Assembly (NCBI GenBank): GCA_022702705.1
Contig: CM040431.1
Coordinates: 27,173,623 to 27,237,622, forward strand
Reading direction: 5' to 3'
Length of the DNA: 64,000 nucleotides
DNA from: Papilionanthe hookeriana x Papilionanthe teres
Taxonomy: Eukaryota; Streptophyta; Magnoliopsida; Asparagales; Orchidaceae
The position numbers were made by a program, and so were the translations under genes. How positions within the stretch are numbered: position 1 is the stretch's first letter; the number at the start of each line of letters is the position of its first letter. Positions 1 through 11,649 of this stretch are shown here, piece after piece. The notes beneath the pieces are model-generated. The model saw nothing but the letters and a program-made list of their open reading frames with translations. It was not told where the DNA came from and ran no database searches.

Positions 1-247
1 TTGGAAAATCTACAAGTATTTCTGAATTAGATAAGAGCTCATATTTTCATACTTTTTCACATTAGAAATTTTCTAAACTTTAAATTGGTCTCATTCACCA
101 AAGTTTTTTTCTAAATTGGAATACTATATTTCTAGAATAAAATTTTAGAATCTCCTAAAGAAACTCATTCACATAGTTTACTTATGTTGGTTTTAAAAGA
201 TTGTAGTGTCACTTGAGGACAAGTAACATTGTAAGTTTGGGGGAATT
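1..247 (+). mobile_element. 3' terminal internal region of Athila-like element X
   Basis: AT-rich untranslated tail of an element that begins outside the window. It ends in the block CTTGAGGACAAGTAACATT followed by a polypurine tract, the same arrangement seen upstream of the Athila-1 3' LTR at 16277-16310. No coding capacity is seen; the short minus-strand open frame here is low complexity. The assignment to an Athila-type element rests on this block and on the LTR that follows. Confidence 0.7.
233..245 (+). promoter_or_regulatory. Polypurine tract of element X
   Basis: AAGTTTGGGGGAA lies just before the LTR start (TGATATACG at 248). In Ty3/gypsy elements this tract survives RNase H digestion and primes plus-strand DNA. 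The G5 run is intact here, unlike the decayed counterpart beside the Athila-1 3' LTR. Confidence 0.75.
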
Positions 248-1243
248 TGATATACGTATAATATATAATATTTTTATACACATTTTTATACCTATTTTTG
301 ATGATATTGCACTTTAATGGAAGGTATTTGTGTATTTTTCTTTCAGGTACAATTAAATAGACTAAATATGTCAAAATGAGTGAAAAACGATCAAATTTGG
401 AGTAAAAATGAAGAAGATGTTAAGTTGAACTGTGGCACCTAAGCGCTAGTAGACAGAGAAGGTCGTGCCTAACCAATAGAGGCCCCACGCTTAAGCGCAG
501 GGTAGTTACTTTGCAATTTCAAGGAATTTTTTGTGAATTTTGAAGGGGCGTTTGAGGTAACCTTTGGTACAAATGTGGGTAACAGATCAAAGGCACCAAA
601 AGATATTCAAATTTCACTTGAAATGATGCATCTCTTGTGTAGATTCATTGAATATGGACACATTTTGAAGAGACACTAAGGCAACTTTTGAGAAAATATA
701 AAAGAATGGACTTGAAAAGAGTTTAAGGAGGTTGTTAGAAAGTTGAATTAGTGTGTTTATAAAGAGTATTTATAATAAGAAGTTGTAGGATTCTTACTTA
801 GGGTTTATTCACACTTTTCTCATTCTTAGTGAAAGAGAAGGTGAGAAGAGATTTCTAAGTAAAAATCTATTATTTTAGAGAGATTTAAACCCTCTAGAGT
901 TGGGCAACCAGCCCTAACGAGTCTTGTAAGTGAAAGGAAGAGATTTAAAGGAACTTCAAGATTTTGGTGGAAAACTCGAGATAACTTTGTACTTCATTGG
1001 GATTTAATCGAGACTTCTTGTGTTTTCTACATAATTTCTACTTTTAAAATTATTTGTTGTTGTGTTTTGTCCATGGATTCTGAAAAGCTTTTTTATCTTT
1101 TTCCTTAAAATGAAAAGTAATTAATTGTTAGATGAAAGTTGTGGAAGTATTAATCTTTAACGTTGGAAGAAGTTGTGTTGATTTAATCCTTACACTTCAT
1201 TTACTTTTTGATTTGGCCAATTAAGTATCGACAGTGAAAAGGG
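248..1243 (+). repeat. LTR of element X, left part
   Basis: Starts with TG directly after the PPT. Its first 200 bases follow the layout of the Athila-1 LTR (CTATTTTTGATGATATTGCACTTTAATGG versus a similar stretch at 8010-8065), but it is too divergent to be the same family. It holds a degenerate copy of the G/C palindrome at 434-447, a second palindrome CGCTTAAGCG at 488-497 and a good TATA box at 697-704. The LTR is interrupted near 1243 by Tat LTR copy A and appears to resume at 7838-7985. Confidence 0.65.
697..704 (+). promoter_or_regulatory. TATA box of element X LTR
   Basis: TATAAAAG in the LTR, about 450 bases from its start and in the same relative place as the TATA boxes of the Athila-1 and Athila-2 LTRs (8531, 17728). 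Transcription would begin about 30 bases downstream. Confidence 0.6.
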
Positions 1244-1329
1244 TTTTTGGGAATAAATATTTAATTTAATATATATAATTTCAGAAAATATATCATTTTT
1301 TATTTTTTTTGAAAATATTTAATCAAACC

Positions 1330-1600
1330 GATTTCATATATGCAATAGTATAAATAATCAAGCACTTCACCACAAGATGTGTATCTATCCCGAAGATTAG
1401 ATATATTGCTTGGTGGTGAGGCTTGATCAAATAAACCAAAGAATTCATGACATCCGTTTGGTCTGCAGACCATTTATTTTGATCGACAATTTCCCCTATC
1501 TAATATGAAGGAATTAGATAGGGTTTATATTAATATGGGGTCTTTAAGTTTCCGATAAGGGCAAGCCCCTATAGTTAATTACATCTTAGATAACTAAAGC
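1330..1600 (-). promoter_or_regulatory. Promoter-proximal block of Tat LTR copy A
   Basis: Best-conserved part of the LTR. Shared with copies B and C are a TATA-like site at 1349-1356 (TATTTATA on the minus strand), the TATCTATCCCGAAG half of an imperfect hairpin, the block GACATCCGTTTGGTC and the block AGGGCAAGCCCCTATAG. In LTR orientation the TATA lies close to the 3' end of the LTR. Confidence 0.5.
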
Positions 1601-4600
1601 CACCTAAGAGAACTCTTGATAAAGATCATGAAATATTGTATTCATGACTTCCAAAAGGTAGGATCTTCAAGAAAATGTGATAGTAGGAAATTTAATAGGT
1701 GAGTGGCTCAAATTTTGGAAAGTTTATCATGAGAATCCAAAGGAAGAGAAAGCTAGGGGAAGGACATAGATCCAAGAGGAATCTTGGTGTTCTATCCCGA
1801 ACTATCCTATGGTTTGGCTTTATTTGAGATGTTTTTTTGATGTTTCATCCTACGAATTTTATTATTTAGGGCTTACATTCACTTGATATCAGTCATATGA
1901 ATAGCCTGGAAGATATGAGGATTAATATCATACCCGATGACAACCTTGGAACCTAAGACGAGTTAGGGCTTATATTACATAAGGTGCAAAGGCCTAAAGA
2001 GATAAGGTGAGAGTTTATGCTGCACTAGGCAAGCTATCTCGAAGTTCTATGACTTTTCTTTTTAGTTCTAAGAAGTTTTGCTGTTGAAGATGGTCGTGCT
2101 GCCCCACTATGCATGCTCCAAGCTCCTCGTCATAGCAGGTTTAATTTAACGTGTCAATTGAAAAGAAAAGAGAAGTATCGTGTTTTGGAAATATTTAAAC
2201 TGAGGTGTCTTAATGTCTTATTTAGGGGAATATTAAAGTTGATTATAGCGACACTAGTTAGGATCCCACAGTTCCCTCATTCAGGCACCACTATTTTTCT
2301 GCAGATTCACTTAGTCCAGATGAATTTACTAAACTCAACTTAATGAGTTTCATAATTTCATTTAGATCGTGGGAAATCCTGTTAGCATCCGTAGGTCACA
2401 TCCTTCGAGGTATTCCTGATCTTCTGATAGAGAAATTTTAATTTAATTACAATTATGATTTTTGTTTTGTTTGTGATTAAATTTTGAGTTGTCTTATATT
2501 TTGACTTTTGTGGCGATGATATTTATCTTGTTTCATTTTAGTTTTAGTTTTGGTTTTGGTTTTGTAGCTATCCTAAAAGTTTTGGTTTTCATGCAGGGTG
2601 AAATTGTTGTTTAACATGTAAGCTTGTAAGAAAGAACAGTAAAACAAAAGCAGTACAGAAAAGAAAGCATTATAAACTTGTAAAAGCGTACCTGTTGAGT
2701 TTTCTCTTTCCTCTACCTGAAACTTTTGTATCTTTCATTAAACAATTATAATTTGTAGGAAAGTAAAGCCCGTAGATAGGTTCGTCACAAGCCTACAAAA
2801 CCCTATGTCATAACTTGGTGGGTCTTATTCATTCATTTTGAGAAATATTTTTCCTTCAATAACTATGATAAACTCAATCGTCCTACAGGATGTCCAGAAG
2901 ACTTGTGAAAATGTCTGAGGGATACTTAGATATTTCATAACCCTTTTGATTTTTTCTTGAGTTTATTTTGAGCTTGTCATAGTTTTTAAATGATTCATCC
3001 ATTTTATAATCTTATGCTCAATAAACCAATGTTTTAATGGTCTTAAAAGATGGGGTAAATATCACTTGAAATTTAAATTCAAAATTATGTAAGTGGGACC
3101 CTTAGGGGCCACTTAATTTATGAAAGAGTTTAACAAATTTTGGTGGACTTTTAGTGTTCCAAATGTGTTTAAAATTAATCATATTTTGCTTTTCTAAACC
3201 TTATTAGTAAAATTTGATTAAGCCTAAACTTACTACAAAACCCTTAAGACTTTAATGAGTACATTTGTAAATTTTAGAAGAGTTAAGTTATATAATTATG
3301 ATTTTTATCAAATTAATGAATTTTCAATGAACCACTGATTAGGAGTTTTAAATCATTAAATATCACCTTCCAAAGATAAAACCCCTAGCTTCAAGGATCA
3401 TTTAGTTTAATTTTCTTCCAAATTAAAATAATTAAGAAAATTGTCAATTGATCCTTTAATGTGAGAAAAGTGAGATTGGTTTCTATCACTTATCCCTTAT
3501 ATGTTTCAATCATTCAAACATATTTATTAAGATTATCCATTACCCATTTCTCACTTAAATTAAGTCTAAATATTGATTAAGGCTAAATTATTTAAAATTA
3601 CACTTTTGGCCCTAAAGGCCTTATCACTTCATAATTCATTAAATTCAATTCAAATGACTTCAAAAATTTTATGCTACCTTACTCATGGGTCAATTAAAGC
3701 ATTAGATGAGAAAATATGGTTTCTCTTGATTTAATTTAATTTATTTAATTATTTTTCATGCAAAATAAGAATTTTCAAAGGAAATTTAATAACTTAGTCA
3801 AAACAAAGTTTATGTTCTCAAGAAAATTATTGGAGGTTCAAATAAACTAGAGAATCATTTGAACCAAGTTTCATGATTTTTTTGAATTTTAATTTAATTA
3901 TTATAATTATTTCAATATTTTGAGTATTAATTAAATATAAAATATTATGTAATTGGAAAATTAAGTTTTAAATTTTTCTTAAATCTATCTGAGTTTAGGG
4001 AACCTCGAGGACCAAATTTTATATTTTTTTGGGTTATATTTTAATTATTAGAATTATTTTAGTGAGAAATTAAGGAAATTCCAATTTTTGGACTTTAAAA
4101 ATAGTTTTAACCCTTTAAAATTTAATATCTTTATTTATAGAGATATGAAAACTATTCCAATTACTCCTAAATGATTAGGAGAGAATTTAGGACATTTTCA
4201 TAAACTTTATTAATTTTGTAAATTTTATTAATTTTGTGAATTTTTTAATTTTTATAATGTTTAAAACATAAAAATTTTATTTTAATTACAATTTTAATTT
4301 TAGAGACTCTTCTGATCACAGAGAACTCCCAAAATTAATTTTGTAATTTTTTGAAGTGAATTTTAATTATTATAATTATATAAGTGTCCAAAAATGTAAT
4401 TTAGCTTGGAAAATTCTTTTAAGGATTTAAATTAACTCCAAATGAATTGAAATTTTTATGGGGAGTTCTTCTGACTTTAAATTACAATGTAGAGTAATTT
4501 TTAGGTTAGTTTTATTTATATTTAATTCAATTTATTTTTATTTAAGTTTTATGATTTGATTACAACTAGGGTTATACTTTATAAGTTAAACCAAGTTTAT

Positions 4601-5039
4601 ATTTTTCTTATGTTTCTCTGGTCACAGTGAACCTACCAAATTTTACTTTGGATATTTATGATAAATATTTTAATTATTATAATTTTTATACCAAAATAGA
4701 CACATACAACTTGAAAAAATAGAGATCTTTTCATAGAGATCTCCCCTGACGTTGGAAAAATCAGGAAAGATCCCCTAGAAAGAGGGAACAAGGACCCTAA
4801 AGATCAAACCATGGTGAAGTGTTTATGCAAATGAAGAATTAAAATACTCAGAACAGTATTTAGTTAATTAAAAATAAAACATACATCAAATAAACTTCGA
4901 ACTAATTCAACATTATTTTTTTCTATTTATTGAGCAAGAGGGTATTTTTATCTTATTTTTTTGATGTGTCTACAACAAGTTATGGATTTTCTAAGGTCCA
5001 ATGATTTAAAGAAATAAAAATCCCATAATTTCCCATTTA

Positions 5040-6080
5040 AGTGACTCAACGTCGTGTCATCCTTAACTGCTCTGAAGCTGCATGCGTCTCCTTCTGGTCG
5101 GGCGCCGCCTTCTGACTCAGCGCCACGTGGCCTGCTCTTTATGAAATATAACTCTGTCTGGCACCATCTGATCCGTCCATTTGATACACGCTCATTAAAC
5201 GACCACGCGTCTTCGTCCCCAACTTGTCTGTCCCGTAAGTCGTCCACCTTCTAACCCTAGGAGCTTGGCCTAGACTCAACCAAATAACATGGGGTTCATT
5301 TCCAGAGCTTCATTTAAGCAAGACGAACCTATCTATACGACTTATACAGTATGAAATACAATATACATTCATGGAGGATGAAGAATATCTCGGGAGAGGG
5401 AGAGAGTTCAATACCTTTGTCTGAGAGGGGAGGCCTTAATCAGAGGGTTGTAGCAGCTTGATTGATCCCAGCGAACCTTCAGATGGAGTCTTTTGCCCTG
5501 ATGAAATGTCTAGACCTGAATTTGACCAAGGCCAATTTTATGTGTTGATCAAAGTCTAGTGTAGAGGCTCTCTGTGATGGGGCTTTGATGGGGGAACTTC
5601 TTTTCTCAATGCTGTGAAGGTGTGGGCACAGTTAATTGAACTTTGGTGCAGTGTGGAGCTATGGTGAAAGGTGTCCTGGTTTCAGCAGAAACTTCAGTGG
5701 GGAAATTAGCTCTGGACAGTGGGATTCAATGGTTGATGATGGTGGACTTACACTCTGGAGGTCTCAGGGAAGCTCTGGGATAAATTTTGTAGAGTTTCCT
5801 TGAGAAAATTTCAGCACCCTTTCTTGGCGGTGGAGAGCTCTATTTATGGCCATGGCCATTGGGCTGAGCTTGAGGCATGCTAGTGGGTAGAATCAACTAC
5901 TTAGGTGGAAGGCAGAAGAGCTCCAGTGTCAATTTAGGGCTTGACACAATGGATGGGTCAATTGGGTGAAGAATCAAGTGTGGTGGCTCTCGTTTTTGGC
6001 TCCTCCAGTGACTAGGCCGGAAGACAAGGCCAGGGGAGGTGGCCAGTGGTCAGGTGAGCCAGAGGGCAGGTCATAAGTAG
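5040..6080 (-). other. Former CpG-rich segment of LTR copy A
   Basis: Aligns with the CpG-rich segments at 50700-51900 (copy C) and, reversed, 30480-31510 (copy B). In this copy many of the CpG sites have become TG or CA. Short open frames at 4948-5254 overlap on both strands and are not kept in the other copies, so no gene is called. Confidence 0.5.
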
Positions 6081-6239
6081 GGTGGGCTTAAGTGGTTAAA
6101 TGCTCATTACAAATCTATTTAAGTTTTACCCATTTAAGGGAGGGCATCCCCTAAATCATGTGACCTTTGGTCCATGTGTCCACTATAGTGGGCTAAGTGG
6201 ATCTAGCTCAGTCCAGTGGCTGGCTATAGTGAGCTTGGT

Positions 6240-7370
6240 TTGGTCACACTTGGCTTGATTTGGTTAATTTGGCTCATGGGTTCAATTTGGATCACTTGGG
6301 TTCAAATTGGGCTAGATTGGGTTCAAGCTTGGGTTAGATCCAATTGATTGTTTAATATGGTGTGTATGATTTTTATAAAGTGTTTAAAAGAATTGGAGTG
6401 GTTTTGAATAGGTTTGGGGATCAATTTGTTTTGATTTAGGTATTTAGTCAATTTTGAGCATGTTGTGTTAGCTTGGAGTTAGGTTAAGTTAGAGTGGGTC
6501 AAAGGCCAATTGATGGTTTCATATGGTCTATGAGGCTGTGAGGAAGAGTTATTGATATTAATTGTGTGGAAATTTTGGGATTGAGAAATTGATGGATTTT
6601 GAGGATGTGAGACATTTGGGGCAAAATTGGGGATTTTGGATTTGGTTAGACTTGGGTGAGGTTTGGGCTCAAATTAGGGGCAATTGATGGTTCAATCTAG
6701 TTTAGGGGAATGTCATGAAGAATTTAGAATTCAAAATTGGGGGAAATTGATTGACATTGGGTTCAATTTGGGGAAATGTGTTCATATGGTTAAAATTGGG
6801 GCTTTTTTGTTTGGTTTGAAATTGGATTCACATGTAAATCAAATTAGGCTTGAATTTAGTTTCAATTGGGATTGAGGATGTTGAATTAAAGTTTGGAACT
6901 GGAATTGCAGAGAATTGAAGTCAATTTGGTGGACATTTGGGGTGATTTGTGCATTTTGAGCCTTAAAGGGAAATTTGGGACTTTTGGTCAAATTGGGTAA
7001 ATTTGGTCAAACTAGGTCAAATAAAGTGGTTTAAATTGAAATTGGGAGTATTTGGAGGGTTTTGGGAATTTTTGGTAATTTATGGAAATTTTTGAATTTT
7101 TTGGCTAGGAGGGGCATTTTGATAATTTTGGGTATTTTGGGGTTATTTTGGGAACTTTGGTAAATTTGAGATTTTTTGGGTATTTTGAGTGGTGAGGAAT
7201 GTTTTGGGATGAGTTTTGAGAGATTTTGGTGATTTAGGTTGATTTTAGGAAATTTAGGCAAAATTAGGACTTTTAGGGGTAACTTGGTCATTTGGTAGAG
7301 TTTAAGGGCAAAGGGGTCAAAAGTTTGGATTTTTGGTAAAATTGGGGTTGAGAAGGATTGATAACCCATT
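6240..7370. other. Strongly G/T-skewed low-complexity segment of LTR copy A
   Basis: About 1.1 kb of phrases such as TTGGGTTCAATTTGGG with very little C on the plus strand. The same skew is present in copies B (29230-30320, complementary strand) and C (52390-53350). The 115-codon minus-strand frame at 7031-7378 is a consequence of the skew (rich in K, P, I and L) and is not regarded as a gene. Confidence 0.6.
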
Positions 7371-7842
7371 TTAGCCATGAACCAAGGGAATCCTCATTTG
7401 GATCCTCCATGTGCTGGTACTAATGAAACCCTAGCCTGAGGCTAAGAGCTTGGGGAAACCACCCACATGAGTTTCCAAAGGAGTAAGAGATCAAGTGTAG
7501 AGAAGTTTGGTTTAGGCTTGTGAGGTAGTGTGTGAGAGTGTAATGTGTAAGTGTGTGTGTGAGCCTCTACCAGACCACTCAGGGTAAGCACTAAGGTTTG
7601 ACCATCCTATAGGGGACTTCTCTTGAGCTTCCTAATGCTTTATCTCATCATCCTAAGCATTTAGAGGTTATACTTTAAGCATTTGAAAACTTCAAGTGAA
7701 GCAAAGAAGTGTTTTGAATTTCTATGGGGTGAGGGTTCCTTTGCTAGTCCTCTAAGATAGTCACCAAGAAAGTCCTATTGCTAGACCCTAGGCTATTCTA
7801 AAGAGAGACTAGACCTCAACCAAAAGTGAGGTCAACAAAGGG

Positions 7843-7985
7843 ACCATCAACAGGTGTGGTGTGCTGGAAAGCACACTGGACATCTTAGTGTTGACCGACG
7901 AGACCAACAAAACCAACACAACTGTCTGATTTAAAACTTGAGACAAAATGTAGAATTCAACGAGGAAGTTTATGTTGGTGATTAT
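7843..7985 (+). repeat. LTR of element X, right fragment
   Basis: Unique stretch between the end of Tat LTR copy A and the start of the Athila-1 LTR. Joining GTGAAAAGGG at 1234-1243 to ACCATCAACAGG at 7843 gives a plausible uninterrupted LTR, so this is read as its continuation. It is itself cut by Athila-1, whose left target-site half would be ATTAT (7981-7985). No other features seen. Confidence 0.45.
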
Positions 7986-8192
7986 TGATCCACTTAAAAG
8001 TACCCATTTTTATGCCTTATTTATGATTCAATTTTTAAGGATATTATGCTTTAATGAAAGGTAATTTTATGTTTTCGGATATAGGTGATGAAAAAAGAGT
8101 TCAAAAAGGAAAAAGGAGCAAAAATGAGCAAAAATAGAGCTAAAAATCAAAATTGCCAAAATTATAGGTCTAAAGCCTAAGCGCCAGAAACC

Positions 8193-8206
8193 GGCGCCTA
8201 GGCGCC
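8193..8206. repeat. GGCGCCTAGGCGCC palindrome in LTR U3
   Basis: Perfect 14-bp palindrome. Exact or one-to-three-base variants recur at 434-447, 8415-8428, 8436-8449, 12505-12518, 12526-12539, 12564-12577, 12585-12598, 16719-16732, 17409-17422, 17631-17644 and 24599-24612: in LTRs and in the region after pol, never in gag-pol. Function unknown; a protein-binding site or an RNA hairpin in the transcript is possible. Confidence 0.7.
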
Positions 8207-8435
8207 AGTTCGATACCAAAGCAGTTAAGATTTTTGACAACTTTGGGCAGTTATTTTGATAGTGTTAAGCGGTTATCAGACCTTTTAGAAGACTGGAAGT
8301 TACTCCTGATACATAGGACATGTGATACAATGCATCTGGACACAGGAAAACGGTTTTAATCGCGAAGAGGTGCGATCCAAAGTGAAGAGGTACGAAGACC
8401 TGGTCACGGAGTCCGGCGCCTAGGAGCCAGATCCC

Positions 8436-8449
8436 GGCGCCTAGGCGCC
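8436..8449. repeat. GGCGCCTAGGCGCC palindrome in LTR U3, second copy
   Basis: Exact copy of the 14-bp palindrome about 90 bases upstream of the TATA box, preceded at 8415-8428 by a variant with a single change. The equivalent place in the truncated 3' LTR carries 16719-16732, and in Athila-2 17631-17644. Confidence 0.7.
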
Positions 8450-8530
8450 ATAGTTACTTTCTAGAAGATTCATTGAATTTGGACGAATTTTGAAGAGGTA
8501 TCTTAAGCAAACCCTGGTCATTTTTGAAGC

Positions 8531-8540
8531 TATATAAATA
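8531..8540 (+). promoter_or_regulatory. TATA box of Athila-1 5' LTR
   Basis: TATATAAATA after TTTTTGAAGC. The same context recurs in the 3' LTR (TATAAATA, 16816-16823) and in Athila-2 (TATAAAT, 17728-17734). RNA start expected near 8565. Confidence 0.65.
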
Positions 8541-9769
8541 AGAGACATTTCTACAGAGAAACCCCCTAGCTCTCCCGCGTCCGGAGATAGTTTTAGAGAG
8601 CCACCATATATTCTTCTTAAGTATTTAGTGAGTTTATTTTAGTTATTTTGAGTGTTTCTACTCAATTCCTTGAGTAGAAGGTGAGAGCTTGTAAGAGTTG
8701 GTGTTGTTGAAGTCTTGTGCTTTGCATTCGAGTCAATAGAAGTCAAAGGATCACTTGAAGGAACATTCCAGATAAGTATTTGTAACTTGGATCAAAGTTT
8801 TATAAATATGTTTTGTTGTGTAAATTCAATGTGTTCTGAGTAGTTACTTTTCTTTCTTCTTTCAACTATGAAAAGATAATAATATAATTTGATTTCGTTG
8901 GAGAACTTAACTTAATTTTAAAAATTATTGCGATGATATTAATACTTGATCTTAATTTACTTTTTAAACTGACCATTTGAATTGTTAAAACCTGTTGAAG
9001 AATTCTGAGACCTATCTGGAGATGAGTTCTTAACTAGTAGATATCACATGAATCCTTGGGTAATAGAAGGTCTTGTGCGGGTTATTCAAGGTGAAGTGCA
9101 AATAAATAGGAAAATATTATTTATTGGGAGTATAATTAATTAGTTTTTAGAGTGACATACTAAATTCTAATAATTTAGTTTATAGCAAGGGAACGGGTCA
9201 CTAGTAGGGCCGACCATAGCCACCCTTGGACATCTAGAAGTGTGAGCTTAGATTAACTTATTCTACTAATAATACATCCTTAACCAATCTATAGATTAGC
9301 CAATGTTCTTTATACAATCGAGTGAAGGTAAAGAATAGGACTTCTTCTATTTATCCCAATATCATAATTTTAAGTTCTCCACGAATGATAGTTTTTCTGA
9401 AAAATTTTGGATTAGTTGAAAAGGAAAAAGTGGTTTTATTTATACTTGCATCAACCTTTACTTTATTGCTACTTTACTTGCATCTAGTATAAATTTCATA
9501 AAACTTAAAATCTGATTTTTGAAAAGAAATAAAATTTAATTACTTTTAATTTGAAAATCTATTAATTTCTTAAATTAATCTTCCGTGTGGGATTGATAAC
9601 TAGGACTCCAATGGAGCCCTGTATTACTAGATACGATACGTATACTTGCGTAGTACCTCTGGTGTGCAAAATATTTTCTAAAATTATATATTTATTTTTG
9701 CACACTACCCTTTGAAATATAAATTAAAGGACAAATTGTAGGCATAGTTACGGGTCGAGATCAAGTTTT

Positions 9770-9786
9770 TGGCGCCGTTGCCGGGG
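9770..9786 (+). promoter_or_regulatory. Primer-binding site, tRNA-Asp type (Athila-1)
   Basis: TGGCGCCGTTGCCGGGG is complementary to the 3' end of plant tRNA-Asp, the primer usual for Athila. It sits six bases after the LTR end. Exact copy at 18953-18969; variants at 59894 and 59954. Confidence 0.9.
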
Positions 9787-9890
9787 AGGTGAAAGATAAT
9801 TTTTAGATTTTTCAAATTAAAAATATTTTATATACACTTTTATTTCTTTAAAAATACAAAAATATTTACAAAAATAAAAATACCAAAAAG

Positions 9891-9916
9891 ATTTTATTTT
9901 ATTTTATTTTATTTTC
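9891..9916 (+). repeat. (TTTTA)n microsatellite before gag
   Basis: Pentanucleotide repeat between PBS and gag start. A shorter run sits at the same place in Athila-2 (about 19108-19132) and a related T/A run in Athila-4 (about 60000-60030). It is therefore part of the element leader rather than host sequence. Confidence 0.6.
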
Positions 9917-9937
9917 AAGTCATTTTTTTTAATTTTT

Positions 9938-11649
9938 ATGCTTAGTTCTGGTTCTGATGGATTATTACCTTTTGAATCTGAATTAGAAAGAACTGTTAAA
10001 AGAATTAGAAAAGAAAAAAGAATTAAAAAAAAATTAGGAAAGGGATAACTTACATAACAATAATGAAAAATACAATTAAAATTAATGAACAAAATGTTTA
10101 TAAACCATTAAGGGATTATGCAAACCCTACAGCTGATGAAATTCATATTAGTATTCAAATGCCTGCTGTAGATGCTAATTCTTTTGAGCTTAAACCTTCT
10201 ATTGTTCAAATGGTTCAAAATAATCAATTTGGAGGAACACCAAATGAGGATCCAAACTTACATCTTGCTAGTTTCTTAGAACATTGTGCTACCTTTAAAT
10301 ATAATAATGTTTTTGATGATGCTGTTAGGCTTAGACTCTTTCCTTTTTCCTTAAAAGATAAAGCAAAGATGTGGCTGAACTCATTAGCAACTGGTTCTAT
10401 TAAAACTTGGGCAGATATGACACAAAAATTCCTTGCTAAGTATTTTCCTCCTTCTAAAACTGCTAAATTAAGAAATGATATTATTTCATATATTCAATTT
10501 GATGGAGAGACAATTTATGAAATATGGGAAAGATTTAAAGAACTATTAAGAAAATGTCCTCATCATGCTTTACCAGATTGGTTAATTATTCAAACATTTT
10601 ATAACGGACTTATTGGATCACTTAGATCTATTATAGATGTTGTTACTGGAGGTTCTTTAATGGCTAAGACATTTGATAAAGCTTATACCTTAATTGAAGA
10701 AATGACTAACAATAATTTTCAATGGCCTTCTGAAAGGGTTAATCCTAAGAGATTGGCAAGTATTCAAGATAATGAAGCTTCACAAGTGGCTGCGATATCT
10801 AAGAAATTGGATAATTTTGCTATTAATGCATCACATGTAAGTAATGACAATTCTGCAAATATTGATGATTATCAAACAATGGAGACAGTGCAAGCTATTG
10901 CTAGTAAAACTAATAACTCTTATTTGAATTATTATAATCCAGGTTGGAAAAATCACCCTAATTTTAATTGGAATAATGGGCATCAACAATGGGGTAATAA
11001 TCAAGTTAATCCAACTGAGAATTGGAACAATCAAGGAAGTTCAAACTTTAGACCTACTTATCTTCCTGGTTTTAATAATCAACAGAAAAAGTTATCTTTA
11101 GAAGAATTGATCTTGCAACTAGGTAATCAGTTACAAAGTCAAAACCCTGGTATTCAAAATATTGAGAATTAGATGGGACAAATTGCTTATTTAATTAATT
11201 GCAGTCCTCAAGGAACACTTCCTAGCAACGTCGAAATTAATCTAAAAGAAATTGGAAAAGACCATGAACAAGAAAAAGCCGTACAACTTAGAAGTGGAAA
11301 GGAATTAAAAGAGAAAATTCAGAATGAAATTGAAAAAGAGAGAGAGGTTGAAGAGATTAAAAAACCTACATAAATTATTTCTCCAAGTAAATATCAGACT
11401 GTAATTCCTATTGAAGTGGAAGTTGAAAGACCAACACCACCTTTTCCTCAAAGACTAAAATAACAGAAGCTTAACCATCAATTTTCTAAGTTCTTTGAGA
11501 TTTTTAAGAAACTTATCATCAACATTTCTTTTGCTGAAACTTTGGAACAAATGCCGAGTTATGCAAAATTTATGAATGATATTTTAAGCAAGAAACAAAA
11601 ATTTGAAGCTTATGAAACTGTTGCATTAAGTAAAGAATGTAGTGAAAAA
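9938..11649 (+). pseudogene. gag: Athila-1 gag, with the start of the protease region
   Basis: Encodes the capsid polyprotein of an Athila element. The likely start is the ATG at 9938 (MLSSGSDGLLPFESELERTV), matching the ATGs at 19150 and 60144; an indel before 10063 breaks the frame. From 10063 the frame is open for 369 codons and holds the Retrotrans_gag region: NPTADE, ELKPSIVQMVQ, RLRLFPFSLKDKAKMWLNSL, TWADMTQKFL and YEIWERFKELLRKCPHHALP. After it come an N/W/Q-rich tail (NPGWKNHPNFNWNN) and a K/E-rich linker. Stops at 11170 (CAG to TAG), 11371 and 11461 break it. No CCHC zinc knuckle is present where Athila Gags usually carry one. The frame runs on in phase into the integrase fragment at 11650. 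Confidence 0.85.

Larger units (their letters stand above)
1244..7837 (-). repeat. Tat-family giant LTR, copy A (reverse, about 6.6 kb)
   Basis: Homologous along its length to the reverse complement of 28724-35559 and, in the same orientation, to 46387-53888. Landmarks in order: promoter-proximal block 1330-1600, imperfect tandem repeat 1866-2056, AT-rich middle 2400-4900, former CpG-rich segment 5040-6080, G/T-rich segment 6240-7370, and terminal GGTCAACA (TGTTGACC read on the minus strand) ending at 7837. AAGGG at 1239-1243 and 7838-7842 may be the target duplication. The left end is not a clean TG: the CGCCGACA segment of copies B and C is missing, so this end is eroded. It is the most diverged of the three copies. 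No internal region is attached, so it is a solo LTR. Open frames inside are not conserved between copies. Confidence 0.8.
7986..9763 (+). repeat. Athila-1 5' LTR
   Basis: Begins TGATCCACTT, ends at TCA six bases before the PBS; about 1.78 kb. Its first half is nearly repeated at 16311-17220 (3' LTR) and at 17221-18946 (Athila-2 LTR). U3 contains two exact GGCGCCTAGGCGCC palindromes (8193-8206, 8436-8449) and a variant at 8415-8428. The TATA box is at 8531-8540, giving roughly 0.55 kb of U3 and over 1 kb of R-U5. The last 110 bases differ from those of the Athila-2 LTR. Confidence 0.85.

Noticed and set aside
4948..5254. Overlapping frames on both strands
   Set aside because: Part of the LTR, not conserved in the other copies, and no recognisable product.
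7031..7378. 115-codon minus-strand frame rich in K, P, I and L
   Set aside because: It arises from the G/T-skewed low-complexity segment; similar frames in copy C (53132-53486) differ and have no domain.
9770..9786. Possible tRNA-Asp gene fragment
   Set aside because: Only the complement of the tRNA 3' end is present and it sits exactly at an LTR end, so it is a primer-binding site. The same holds for 18953, 59894 and 59954.
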